64,000 nucleotides of DNA from assembly GCA_007115705.1 (NCBI GenBank), contig QXEO01002115.1, forward strand, positions 3,875,340-3,939,339, written 5' to 3'. This stretch comes from Dactylis glomerata. Taxonomy: Eukaryota > Streptophyta > Magnoliopsida > Poales > Poaceae. The translations under genes and the position numbers were made by a program. Positions within the stretch are counted from its first letter, which is position 1. Every line of letters starts with the position of its first letter. Shown here one piece after another: positions 21,988 through 33,177 of this stretch. The notes beneath the pieces are model-generated. The model had not been told where the DNA came from. It saw only the letters and a list, made by a program, of their open reading frames with translations, and searched no databases.

Positions 21988-22126
21988 CTAGCCGGAGCCA
22001 GATCCTCTAACTTTGCTATCCTGATTTTGGGTCATTGACAGGCGGGTCCTGCATATGGTGGACCCTGTTTATCAGTGACCTAAAGTCAGGCTAGCCTATG
22101 TCAGAGGATCTCGTTCTGGTGCTAGC
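21988..22126. mobile_element. Fold-back MITE (~139 bp)
   Basis: Two arms of about 60 bp are imperfect inverted complements: the left arm holds CCAGATCCTCTAAC and the right arm, reversed, CGAGATCCTCTGAC. They meet around GGGTCCTGCATATGGTGGACCC. CTAG flanks both sides, but no clear target duplication was fixed, so the superfamily is uncertain. Confidence 0.6.
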
Positions 22127-22155
22127 TCTAGATTTCATGTTAAAATATTTGGGTC

Positions 22156-22193
22156 CTTGTAGCGTCTTGTGGGATGAAAATACCGACAGTTGA
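22156..22193 (+). repeat. 38-bp sequence duplicated inside the giant MULE end
   Basis: These 38 bases recur identically at 22530-22567, inside the left terminal repeat region of the large MULE. This copy lies outside the MULE, about 200 bp left of its target duplication. Confidence 0.9.
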
Positions 22194-22224
22194 CGCAGCT
22201 TGTAGAGAGTGCTAGGACGGTGAG

Positions 22225-22390
22225 TGTTAGCTTTATTTAGTAAAAAAATAAATATAAGATGTTTTAGATTTCTGAATCAAATGTATTTATAAAAGTTTTA
22301 ATGTATATATTTGAGTGAACTTACACACTAAAATATATTTACTTTAATTATAAAGATAAAACATCTTATATTTATAAAGGGGGGAAGTAG
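22225..22390. mobile_element. Degenerate Stowaway-like MITE
   Basis: The middle (ttgagtgaacttacacac) and the flanking motif AAATATAAGATGTTTTA, with its reverse complement near 22350-22375, resemble the Stowaway (Tc1/Mariner) MITEs common in Triticeae. The right end reads inward as CTACTTCCCCCC. The left terminus is degraded, so that boundary is approximate. Confidence 0.6.
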
Positions 22391-22399
22391 TTGATGAAA

Positions 22400-22531
22400 G
22401 AGCTAAATACACCATAGGTCCCAGTAGTCATTTAGGATGTGCAAATTAGTCCCACTATTTGCAAAATGGGGTAAACTAGTCCCAAAACTTGTCACAAAAT
22501 GTGCAAAATTAGTCCCATAGTCCCATATGCC
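22400..22531 (+). repeat. Left terminal inverted repeat of the giant MULE
   Basis: It begins GAGCTAAATACACCATAGG and contains repeated GTCCCA units typical of grass MULE ends. Near its inner edge it is interrupted by a 38-bp copy of outside sequence (22530-22567). After that, TIR-like sequence (TTGTCACAATGTGCAAAATT) resumes. Confidence 0.88.
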
Positions 22532-22567
22532 TTGTAGCGTCTTGTGGGATGAAAATACCGACAGTTG
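22530..22567 (+). repeat. Second copy of the 38-bp host-flank sequence
   Basis: It is identical to 22156-22193 and sits within the left TIR region of the MULE, followed by a second short piece of TIR. This arrangement suggests template switching during repair. Confidence 0.9.
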
Positions 22568-24034
22568 TCACAATGTGCAAAATTATTTAATTAGATCCAT
22601 TATTCGTGCTCGCATTCATGGTTGGGTGAGACTTCTCTTAACACAAAATGTGATATTTTCGTGACCATGCAATATCATTTCTACACACTTTGAAATACCA
22701 AGAAAAAGATATACTCAGATTCTCAAACGTTAAGTCTTACTTGAACGGGTAGAATGTGAAGTGGAGAGAGTACTAAGTTGAAAATAATACTCGTTATTAA
22801 AAATTAAATAATTATTCACACAAAGATTAGGTGCATTCCAATATTTCCAAATACACAAAATATCACGCTTTTATTTTACTTGCAGTCCTCTAATTTTTTT
22901 AAATGTCGTTCAATAATCTCAGGCTTCACCATTGCATGCTAGTTTCTCTCTCTCTCATCATGTTCCAAAACACAGAGCCCCTTGAGAAATCAAAACTTAG
23001 CGAGACGATAAAGTCTATTATACGATAGCTAGTCCGTCGGTATGTGCACATCAAGTTTGGACAACAATTTCACGATGCCTTAGCCGAAGCATAGCGCTAG
23101 GAGGATAAATATGTTTGAACTATGTTATAAGCAGTCTTTCCAACATTAGTGGTTATATATGTACGAAAGGTTGCTGGATCGAACTAACATGGCGACTTTA
23201 ATTTTAGATAATTATTTCCTCTCCTTTAGCATGGGATCTATACTTGTAAAGAAATAATGAGGCACATGTGACCTTATTAATTCGAACCATCATAGACTGA
23301 ACTGCACAAAAAATCGTTTTGGAGGCCGTGCGGCCCGAGGCGCTGAATCACGGCCGCGCAGAACGCCTTGGGATCACCCCACCCGTCGTACTCCATGTGC
23401 GCAACCTTTCAGTAATTCCCGTATATGGCTGTATTCCATAGCACACCCCGCGATGGAACATGCCTTGTCTGTTCCAGGCAGTGTAGATTCCTGTGCCGCC
23501 TTTGCGAAGTTGGTCGACCGGTGTAATCAGCATATTGTCAGGACGGACCAATGTAATCAGAATATTGTCAGGACGAAGAAACACATGCCACCGCGTTAAG
23601 TGGCACGGCGGTGCCAATCAACAAGGTTTTAGGCTCGTTAGTAGAAATAACTGGCAGCCTTTGTGATAAGTGTATCTGTGTACGCGTTTAGTTTAGCGGA
23701 CACGTAAACTTTGTTTTATTTTTTTAGATCTAATCTTTTATTTTTAAGAGACAGGCAAGTATGTATTGTTTAGCGACATATGCAAAAAAAAAGTGTACTA
23801 ATCACTTCTGTTAACCATATCGTATGGCAGCACATGTTATAATACAAGCGGTGTGTTGCACATGTACAGACTCCAGACATACTAGATGATCAGTGGGCAC
23901 CAAACAGGTGACCATCCAACAAATGGAAAGAAAAATCACATGAAAAAATGTATCGCATATAGTAACAGCTCGATGCAAGCTAGAAATTAAAACATCATAG
24001 GAAAGGAACTTCCCATGGTTTCACCGGGTTGCCA
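22568..24034. other. MULE interior, noncoding on present evidence
   Basis: AT-rich sequence downstream of the minus-strand FAR1 remnant, plausibly its 3' untranslated region. A short minus-strand frame (23348-23617) contains a 23-bp direct repeat (gtaatcagMatattgtcagg type, near 23521-23572). I assign no gene. Confidence 0.4.
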
Positions 24035-25085
24035 GACATTCTTCCAGTGCCCTATCAGCCCACATCTAGAACACTTAGGCAATTTCCTTGGAGGCTTCGG
24101 CAGATCACCTCACATCGTACAAGTTGTGCTCTTATGACCTTCACCTTTACAAATTGTGCAAAATGGGACCTTTTCTTCGGTTGCTCATATGGAGGCTTGT
24201 CGCGGCTTGTTGTCAGCCTACCCCGCTTCATGGATGTTCCAGGGATAGTTACCTGAGTACTGCCTGACATGCACTCAGCCACATCGCCTTGTTCAGGGTT
24301 TTGTCCAGCCTCCATAGCAGCTTCGCGATCAACAAGCCCCATCCCATCCCTCTCCAGACTCAGAGGAACCAGCTTCGTGGCGACATCACATTGCTGTTCA
24401 AGTTGTTGTCTTCCAGCTGCACACATTCCAAGGCCTTGATGTAAAACGAGTGTGCCTAAAACTGGCCATTTTTTGAGGTCCTTGGTTCTTCTCGTACCGG
24501 ACCAAGTCCAGGTGCACCATAACCTGTGTTTTCGCCAAACCACAAACAAAGAGATTAAAAAAATGTTAGTCAAGCTCATAGAAATGTTGTGCTGCCTCAG
24601 TTCAGTAACCAGGGAATACCTTCACAGCATGGCAACAAATCATGCCAGAATGCGACTGCCAATGCAGCTTCTCCCCGCAAGTTTTTGACAACTTGTGGTT
24701 GTGTGCAGATTGGTGCTCACAAATGTACCACTTGTTGTCATCTGTCCGCCACAGCCTTATCAAAGCTAGGTATCCACATCTTGTCGGCCGACTGTTCTTT
24801 TTCAAAGGCATCCCCTACTTTTGTAACAAAAACAAAATAAAATGGTTGTGCATGTACAATTCGAACCAGAAGCATTGAACACATATATGTAAACAAAGCT
24901 CATATGTACCGGCACTTACAGCACATTGGCACACAATTTCTTGCATGCACTCTGTGCGATGCACGTTGAATCTGCTCTTCGCAAACCTCACCCGAATCCG
25001 GTCTCCCACGAATACAGATTGTTGAACTCGTAAGCCTCCTCCAGCGAATCAAATGACGTCCCTACAACTGGATCAACCACAACAC
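24035..25085 (-). pseudogene. FAR1/FHY3-type MULE transposase remnant lacking the catalytic core
   Basis: Read on the minus strand from 25085 down. The FAR1 DNA-binding domain starts with FDSLEEAYEFNNLYSWETGF, then a one-base frameshift near 24983, then VRFAKSRFNVHRTECMQEIV to a GT donor at 24919. The next exon (about 24822-24611) reads CGYLALIRLWRTDDNKWYIC with HNH near its middle. It passes in frame from HWQSH straight into GMICCHAVK, which is SWIM zinc-finger sequence; the DDE transposase domain normally between them is missing. After another intron come a C-terminal tail (RHTRFTS near 24470) and a CCHC knuckle (FCTICKGEGHKSTTC, about 24118-24160). A second knuckle lacks its last Cys. It matches the orientation and place of a MULE transposase but is clearly degenerate. 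Confidence 0.82.
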
Positions 25086-26335
25086 CTTTTATTGCGCTCG
25101 GCGTATGACCTCAGGGCCAATTCCAAAGCAGACTTCCAATCTGGATTCAGTGCCCTTTCGATTGGCGCCTTGCCAATCCAGACTCTACCAACATGGTACA
25201 GGAGATAATAACTATTTTCAGCTAAAGCATCCACATATGTAAAAGCAAACAGACATGCAGTTATAACTACTGAGTAAAGCTAGTCTTGGAATTCTAATGT
25301 TCCTCTTTTCCGAGGTAAATACAGCTCAGCAAAAAAATACCATGCTACTATGTTCCACGCCAGGTACAGGAGATAATTACTATTTAATCTCAAGCATCCA
25401 ATATGTCATACTAGCAAACGAACATGCAGTAATAAATCCCGAGTAAGCTACTTCTAATGTTCCTATTTCCAAGGTAAATACACCATCTAAAAACAGACCG
25501 ATTAAACGGCGTGCGTGCATCAGCTCAACAGCAAAAAATACCATGCTACTATGTTCTTCAGATAATGTTTCCACTGCTGCAAATCTACACATAATCTACA
25601 CCCCTACCTAGCATCAGAAAGATATCAGCACAAAACAAAGCCGTACCTGCTTGTCCATCCAGACGTTGCTTCCGAGCGAACCTTGCCAGCTATCTCGCCG
25701 CAGCCGGACTCAGCTCCGTCGCCTGAACACGTTCCTCTAGCCCCATCTCTCGAGGTTCCACCGTATCCAGTCAGTGGATCTGTCTCTCCAACACAACCTT
25801 CCCACCAATGATGCTATTGACCAACAAAAAAGGGTCGTCATTTACATCGAGAGCTCCATAAAAAAACCGTGGATAAGGGAGACAGAAAGGCAGGGCACAC
25901 AAAGAGAACGGCACCTGTACGAGTCCGCCGCCCTGCCTCCGCCATCTTATCTGCCACTGGCTAGGCGCTCTTCTTGCCGCCGGGAAGGTGCTCCTCTTGC
26001 CGCCGCCACCGGTTCCGAGGGGTTCCGGGATCTGGGAGAGTAGGTGGCGAGAGTAGGTGGCTCGGCGATGGGCTAGTTTGAAATGAAATGTTCCGCTCGC
26101 CTCAGACATGGGCCAACACTCTGGCACCTTGTTCCAATGTCGCTGGCTCACATGTCCAAACCGAATACAGCTCCCTGTTCATATTCAGGTATACCGGGCC
26201 GTATGTCCCCACGACTCTGACAAAGTCAGATCCCGAGGACCAGTCCATCGCTCACGATATCGCGCCCCAGACCGCCCGTCTCCCAATCCCATATCGACGC
26301 TCACCTGCCTCCTGTGATGTTTGTGTGCAGGTACG
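25086..26335. other. MULE interior upstream of the FAR1 remnant
   Basis: This is probably the 5' leader or introns of the minus-strand transposase remnant. A minus-strand frame (25771-26151) near the inner MULE boundary is GC-rich and may be the original first exon, but I cannot identify a domain. An imperfect direct repeat (ggtacaggagataat) occurs near 25196 and 25362. Nothing else was recognised. Confidence 0.35.
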
Positions 26336-26679
26336 TAAGGTATAATTACCGAGAGTGGACATATGGAGGCCGAGCTACAGGTAGCTCGGTATCTCCGTCG
26401 TCCATCTCTGCTGTAAGATCTGCATTGTGGTGTTACAGCTGGCATTTGTAGTCAATATGGCCACATGTGTTAGCTGTGCCGCTGTATCGAGTATCGTATG
26501 TGGAGGTGGTTGTACATGGGACGACACCGCTCGCGCATGTTGGGCCTTTTCAAGTCGAACATGTACCATCCCCTGTCATTTGCGGTAATAATGGTCTCGG
26601 TGACCTGCTGCCGCCCAAAGGGATAGAGGGGAAAACTTCAGAACCAGCAGGCCAAGATCATCTCCTCCCGGCGGCGTGA

Positions 26680-27049
26680 ACATTGCCTCAGCTGAACTAA
26701 CCATGGATGCGCTGAGCAATGGCTGGAGTTCTTCTTCGAGTGGATGGCTAGCAAATGGATGAGAGCGACCTGATGTCGATGCGACTCACAAACTCGGTTG
26801 CTAAAGAAGATGAACAGGCGATTGTGATGCTGCCCGCGGCGCCTTCTCCTTCTCCAACTAGCTCAGCAACACTTCATTCTGACTCCACGGCAATTGGATG
26901 ACAGCCTGCAAGGGGATGGCAGAACGATTCAGAATTTCGGACTCGGTTATTGAGGATGAAGATATTGACTCGGGAGTATGCCACTTATAATTTCAGGGTG
27001 AGTTGTAAAAGTGCACCGTTTTTGTTTTTGTCTTCCACTGGTCGTGGTG
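26680..27049 (+). pseudogene. Possible N-terminal piece of the inner FAR1-type transposase
   Basis: Short stretches rich in Ser/Pro and acidic residues (EDEQAIVMLPAAPSPSPTSS near 26809-26865, then NDSEFRTRLLR near 26920) precede the Copia insertion. They could be the N-terminal part of the transposase whose C-terminus lies at 53989-54430. No domain is visible here, so this is inference from position. Confidence 0.3.
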
Positions 27050-27054
27050 AAGTT

Positions 27055-27184
27055 TGTTAGATGTATATTTGTATATGTGTATTTTCCCCACCTGTTAGGG
27101 GGTTTCCTGCATATTCTCACCTGTACATGTAACTATATGTTGTGGCCTTTGGCTCCCAGGGAATACAACTTTCTATTCCTAACA
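27055..27184 (+). repeat. 5' LTR (130 bp) of the split Copia element
   Basis: TGTTAGATG...TTCCTAACA. It is matched at 53854-53983 with the same length. Confidence 0.95.
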
Positions 27185-27196
27185 TGGTATCAGAGC
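27185..27196 (+). other. Primer binding site of the split Copia element
   Basis: TGGTATCAGAGC follows directly after the 5' LTR and is complementary to the initiator methionine tRNA. Confidence 0.95.
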
Positions 27197-27427
27197 AAGG
27201 TTAGCTCTTTTTCTCGCAGCCGCCGCCACCGTCCGTCCCGGTCTCCTGCCGCCGCGTCCGGTCGCCGCAGCTGCCTCTCCCTAGCCGGTTCCCGTCCGGC
27301 CTTGTGAAGCTCTCCCCGCCCGGCCTCGTCCCCGCCCGTCCCGGCCCCGCCCCCGCTCGTCCGCGATCTTGCCTGGGGACGCCTCGATCCGCCCGGCCCC
27401 GATCTCGTGTGTCTTCGATCGGGATCG

Positions 27428-27530
27428 CCCAGGCGCTGCCCGTCCTCCTCCAGGCGCTGCCCGTCCTCGTCCCGCCTGTTCTCGTCCAAGCGCTGCTCAT
27501 CCTCGCCCAGGCGCTGCCCGTCCTCGTCCA
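27428..27530 (+). repeat. GC-rich minisatellite in the Copia leader
   Basis: About four imperfect units built on CAGGCGCTGCCCGTCCTCGT lie between the primer site and gag. The region is C-rich on the plus strand and noncoding. Confidence 0.8.
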
Positions 27531-27748
27531 CCCCGTCGTCCTCCTGCCCGCTCGTTCCGCCAGCTCGAGGTCGGCTAGCTCCACCTCTTCTTCTATCATC
27601 TGATCTGCAGGGAATTGGTTGATTGGCTCCTGATCTACTCGATCCCAGAGCCCCTGCCCTCAATCGGCTGATCAATTGCCTTGAATTGGCCGGACTTCAT
27701 CCTGTTCTTCGCAGTCAACGTGAGTCTGAGAGTAAAATTTAAAAAAAA

Positions 27749-27770
27749 GAGAGAGAGAGAGAGAGAGAGA
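27749..27770 (+). repeat. (GA)n microsatellite abutting the gag start
   Basis: About eleven GA units run directly into the ATG at 27770. Confidence 0.95.
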
Positions 27771-29398
27771 TGTCTTCCTCGTCGGGTTACGTAGCGATTC
27801 CTCGCTGCCCGGTGATTTTTGATGGCGCGAATTACCCTGATTTCGCCGCCTTTATGCGCGTCCACATGCGCGGTCTTCGTCTTTGGGGTGTGCTTTCCGG
27901 CGAGGTCCCCTGTCCGCCGCGCCCCACTGCTCCTACGGTGCCTCTTCCACCGACGCCCGTTGCTCTTGCCCCTGATGCTACTCAGGAGGCTAAGGATGCA
28001 GCCAAGAGTGCTGATGCTACTGCTCTGGCTGAGTATGACCGACACGTCCAGGAGTATTCTGACGCTCTTGCGACCTACCGGCTGGAGCTGACTGATTACA
28101 CTCAGTAGATAGATGAGGATGCTCGTGCTGCTGCTGTTCTTACTTCCAGTGTTTTGCCTCAGTATGCTGCTGAGTTCATGGGTCTTCCTACTGTTGCTGC
28201 TCAGTGGGCCTTTCTTCGTCAGCGCTATCAGCCGTCTGGGGATGCTCTTTACCTGTCTGTGGTTCGTCAGGAGCATGCTCTTCAGCAGGGTGATTCTACT
28301 ATTGATGAGTTCTATACTCAGAGTGCTGCTATCTGGCGTCAGCTCGATTCTCTTCGTACAGTTGTGTGTGCCACTTGTGCCTGCTGTCTGACTGTACACG
28401 CTGATCTGGAGTTTCAGCGTGTCTATGAGTTCTTGTCTCGGCTCCGCAAGGAGTTCGAGCCTCGTCGCGCCCAGCTACTTGCTCGTGGTCGTGTCCCGCT
28501 CTCTGAGGTGCTGTCTGAGCTTCGTGCTGAGGAGACTCGTCTTCGTGGTGCTGGTCTTCTTGAGGTTCCCTCTGTACTCGCTGCTCGTGGTCCTCCTGTG
28601 CCGTCGGCCTCGTTGCGGTCTCCAGTGCTGCCGATACTCTCTACTCCTCCGGTCCAGGGCCAGCGTCAGCCTCAGCAGCCTCGCGGTCAGAACCGCAATC
28701 CTCGTCCTCCCTACTCCTACTGTGGCAGGTCTGGCCATGATTTCTCTAGCTGCTGGACGAGGGATCCTAGTTTACGTCAGCGGTTTCAGGCTCATCAGCA
28801 GGCTGGTTCTTCTGGATCTTCTGCAGTTGCACTCTCTGAGCAGGACATTCTTCAGGGTATTCGCAGTCTGCTTGCTACTCCAGGCTCTTCCTCGTCAGGC
28901 ACTGCTGGTCCTGTGTCTACTTCTTCTGGCACCGCGCGACCACCACCTTCTGCACAGTCAGGTATGTCCCCGTGGTATCTGGATTCTGGAGCTTCCTTTC
29001 ATATGACCTCTGCGTCTTCTATTCTTTCTGCTCTTCGTTCTCTTGTCTCTCCTGTCCGTGTTATCACGGTTGATGGTACATCTCTTCCTGTTTCCCGTCG
29101 AGGCACCCTCTCTACTTCCGCTTTCTCTGTTCCTGATGTTTCTCATGTTCCTAGCCTTAAGATGAATCTTTTCTCTGCTAGTCAGCTTACTGATTCTGGT
29201 TGTCGCGTCATTCTTGACGCTGATTCTTGTGCTGTTCAGGACCGCCGCACACAGGCCCTGGTTGGAGCTGGCCCTCGCAGCAGTGAGTCTCCAGGGCTCT
29301 GGGAGTTAGACTGGCTTCGTGTTCCATCTGCTGCCTCTTCATCGGCCAGTCCTCCTGCGGCCGCTGCTTCTGTCACTGGCTCTTTCCAGCAGTGGCGT
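27770..29398 (+). pseudogene. Copia polyprotein, part 1: gag, zinc knuckle, protease
   Basis: Gag starts at an ATG (MSSSSGYVAIPRCPVIFDGA). It is broken by a TAG at 28106-28108, apparently from CAG. The frame then continues through Gag, a zinc knuckle whose first Cys is replaced by Tyr (YSYCGRSGHDFSSC, about 28710-28752), and a protease motif (WYLDSGASFHM, about 28974-29005). It ends in the GAG-pre-integrase region, where the Gypsy element interrupts it at 29398. The coding sequence resumes at 42348. Confidence 0.93.
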
Positions 29399-30356
29399 TG
29401 TAACAACTCAGAATTTTGTAAACCAAGTCTTATTAAATAAAGTGCCAAATTTTGGACCCAAATAAAACTTTTAGTTCATGATTTTATGCATACATGTTTT
29501 TCCTCTTATATGTATTCTATGATTTTATGTGTGTTATTCTTGTTTGAGCATTGGTTAGATAATCTTAAGTGAACCAACAGAACCATTTGAGAAAGATTAT
29601 ATGAACCAAAGCAACAAGAAATAAAAATAGGTAAGAAAGAGATAAAGTTAATATGATCTAGAAACTGTTAATGACTACACCACTTTGAGCCATGAGATTA
29701 AGAAATCTGTAACCTAAATCAGTGATTGGCCAATTAGTTGAGCTTAACCAAGTGATGGACTAACTCAACCAACAAAGATCTATAAAAATTTCAAACCAGA
29801 ACACTACTCAAACTTGAGCCAAAGATTGAATCTGAAACAGAAACCATATCCAATTTGAAATATAAATTTTTGCAAAACTCATTATTTCTCCAGAACAAAA
29901 ATATGCCTGGGTACCTTATCCAATATGATGAGCACCCAAACTTGAAAATTTTGAAAAATCAAATTTTGGGTTCTTGCGGGCATTTCGTCGAACGGTGGCA
30001 GAAGGAAATCGAGTGAGATCAAGATCACTGGTGCAGCACTGTTTCGGCTCGACCAAATGCTGTAGCCATGCTCTCTGGCCACCCCTCGGTCGATTCCAAC
30101 CCCCTCTGCCCCGACCCAAGCCAGGAGAAATGGAGGAGCGGCGAGGTTTGCAACCAGGGCCCCCTCCCAGGAACCCACTGTCCCGCGCGATGCCGACCAA
30201 CGTGAAGGCGCCAGAGGCGACCCACAGTCCCCCGCGGCCGACCCAGCAACTCCCCAGCACGCGAGCGTGGCCGCCGTGACCGGAGGAAGCTTCACGCGCT
30301 GCCAGGACCCCCGCAACGGCGAGCTTCTGGCCGAGCTTGTCCCCGTCGCCTCGGCC

Positions 30357-30364
30357 TATAAAAA
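30357..30364 (+). promoter_or_regulatory. TATA box in the Gypsy 5' LTR
   Basis: TATAAAAA sits in a GC-rich context (CGGCC before it, CCCC after it). It is repeated at 39742-39749 in the 3' LTR and is the likely core promoter for the genomic RNA. Confidence 0.7.
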
Positions 30365-30631
30365 CCCCCTCCGATCAAACGAAGAAGTTCACCCAGTCCC
30401 CAGCTACCTCCCAGACACAGCCGCTCTCTCCCTCTCGCTCTGGTTCGCCGTAGCCAGCTTCGCCGGTGCGGTACTGGACAGGAGAAGCGCCGCCGCGTCC
30501 GAGCACCTGGGAGCAAGCTGCTTCAGGGAATCGGAGGAGGAGACGAACCGCCGCCGATCCCGCACGTCGCCGACGAGCCCTGCTTCCTCTACGCCTCGCC
30601 ATCACCGTCGAACAGTCGCCGCTGCTCGCAG

Positions 30632-30637
30632 GTGAGC
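30632..30637 (+). promoter_or_regulatory. Candidate splice donor in the Gypsy leader
   Basis: CAG|GTGAGC is close to the plant consensus. It is about 270 bp downstream of the TATA box and marks a sharp change from GC-rich exon-like to AT-rich intron-like sequence. Candidate acceptors abut both downstream start codons (33177/33178 and 34233/34234). Splicing is inferred, not shown. Confidence 0.45.
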
Positions 30638-32965
30638 TCCGCCCCTTTCTCGTCGAGACGATGACTGGGAACCGTTCGATCTAGATCTGACGGCAACTTA
30701 CCGATTTGGGATTTGTTAAGTGCGCTGACACCCAGACCCCACCTGTCAGCTCCCATTTGTTATTTTCCCGCCGAAGCGAAGCGTTTTCGGGCCGGCCCGT
30801 TCGGGTTTGCTTAGAAATCGGCCCAGCTCGTTTCGAATTAGGTCCGAATCGTTTTTAATTAAATTCCCGCCCTTTTCTTTTATTTCAAATCTGTTTCAAA
30901 TGCTATTTTTAAACTTTATTTCCTAGAGTTTTATAAATCCAAATCTAGCAAATAAATATTCGTTGGAAAGCTTATAACATGCTCTATCCAATGGTACTGG
31001 TTAGAACTCAGAATAAGTTAGGAATAAAATTAGATATGAATAGTGTGTTCATAGCTTGTGTATTAGTGAAAGATTTCTAGAAAATTATTTAAGCCATCAA
31101 AAATCATAAAAATTTAAAATGTGAACTTGCTAATGACCCCTCTTACTGTTAGCTAACACTAATCTACCCCAAACCATATTAGTGTGACCATTTAGATCCT
31201 AACCCAAACCTAATTGTTAGCATAAAATGATAGATCACTAGGGCACCCCTAAAATTAAATTGCCCTCCTTACCAACCCACTTAGAGGACCCATCCCACTT
31301 AAACTTGTCTTAGTAACCATAAATCAACCCCAATGCTGCACAAGTGAACCCCTTATGCTATCTAGTAAAGACTCTACTTTGCACACTTGAAGAAAAACTT
31401 AGAAGAAAACCTACACCCCAACACTATGAAAGTGCAACAGAAATGCTTTGGTTAGCAAACAAAGATGTGTGCTTGGTGTGTTATTAGCTTGGTGAAGTGA
31501 TGGTGTGCTTTGTGTTATTCGTTATTAGACGCTAGTGTTGCCGAGGAGGATATTGGAGGGGATTATTATTATCAAGAAGAAGAAGAAAACCCCGGACACT
31601 TTGCCAACCAAGGCAAGCCATCTTTTGATTCATACTCCCCATGCCTGGTTTTAATATTGCATACTACTTGTTTTAAGTAAATTGCATGATTGAATTGCTA
31701 GAGTAGAATGATAGAGGTAAAGTGATATCTTGGTTATCAAGAGCATCAAGCTGAGTTTATCCAACCATAGTTAGTAGTCTCATCACTCAATATAGTTGCT
31801 TAGTCGCTAATAAAAGTTGATGCTATCCTTGGAGGAACCCTAATTGAAAGGTGGTGACTTGAACTTGAAACTTGAAATAGGAGACTGCTCCTATATGATG
31901 GCTTTGGAAGAGAAATTAAACTTGACTAAGAACTATGAAATATATTTCAAAATGACAACGAGTGATGTACCATGGGAGCCAATTATACCGTACAACCACA
32001 TTACCCCTATATGGGAAGGGGCTTAATCCGTAGCTTGTTTATCTTAGTATGGGAGGTCTTGTATTAAATCTTCATGGGAGGACTCCATGGGCGGATACTT
32101 CTTGACCAAGTGGATTCCACTAACCCGGTCTCCGGGATGGGCAGAACTAGAGGCGCCGGAGCGGGAATGCCGTATCCCGGGCTCTAGGGAAGGATCCTAT
32201 ACTAGGATGAGCAAGTGAAAGGTTTTGTTTGATTATCTGAACCTCGCATACTTTGCGTATGTCGATCCGGGGACTTCTCCCGGCAGATGTATCGATTCTT
32301 GTGGGTAAAGTGTACCCCTCTGCAGAGGTTTTGAAACTATTCGAATAGCCGCGTCCGCGGTCATGGACGGTTGGCAAGGTGTACTTGACTTTTGTCAGGA
32401 CTAAAAGTGACAATGGTGACTTGGTGAATGACTTGACTAGATATGTTGTTGACACTTGAAATCCTCTTTAGATGGAACGTAGAGAACTAAATTTCTTTCC
32501 TATGAACAAACCTTCTTGGGTAATAAAACTAGCTTTTGCAAATAACTTAGTGCTTAGTCCACCATATCACCCTTGCATTTCTACTTCATCACTTCATTTA
32601 TAAGATGGTTTGCGAGTGCATCCAATGTACTCACGGCTGTGTCCCTGGCTATCAACTTGGCCAGACTATGGGGAGGAATACCAGGAGGAAGGGTATGAAG
32701 AAGAGTACCAGAACTAAGCTCGTCTCCGTGAGTCGCCATTTGCCTGTAGGGAGAAGGCATGGGCCGAAGACGTTATTTCCGCTGCTATATTGTGTTGTAA
32801 TATGACTTGGTCTATAGGACCACTGTATTTGAATCATCGTATTGTAATGTCTATGGAACTGATTACCAACTACGTTATGTATATCGCAACAATGATTCTG
32901 GGATTGCGGTGGAATACATAACGGGCACTTCGAATTTGTTATCAAATTTGAGGAATGCCACAAGT

Positions 32966-32977
32966 TGGTATCAGAGC
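32966..32977 (+). other. Primer binding site of the Gypsy element
   Basis: TGGTATCAGAGC lies three bases after the 5' LTR end and is complementary to the initiator methionine tRNA. Confidence 0.94.
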
Positions 32978-33177
32978 CTAGGTTGACCATAGGAGACCTT
33001 AGTTAGAATGGGCGTTAAATGAAACCTTGATAAAAGAAAGATACAAGAACGGTTGCAAAAAAATTGCTTAGTCTTTCCTCTCTAGTTGCAAAGTTTTATA
33101 CATACTTGAGTTTTGCCTACTTAAAATTTTGCACACTTGAGTTGATCACTAACTTGAACTAATTTAAAATCTTGTAG

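Larger units (their letters stand above)
29399..32962 (+). repeat. 5' LTR (3564 bp) of the Gypsy element
   Basis: TGTAAC...GCCACA. The first ~0.9 kb is mixed. It is followed by a TATA box, then a GC-rich block (30.0-30.65 kb) that ends in a strong splice donor-like CAG|GTGAGC at 30631/30632. The rest (30.7-32.9 kb) is AT-rich and lacks long ORFs. Confidence 0.95.

Noticed and set aside
27428..27530. Minisatellite considered as a CRISPR-like array
   Set aside because: The units are contiguous without spacers and lie in a retrotransposon leader of a plant genome.
30267..30635. 122-codon plus-strand frame in the Gypsy LTR (and its twin at 39652-40020)
   Set aside because: It overlaps the TATA box and GC-rich leader, is repeated only because LTRs are duplicated, and shows no domain.
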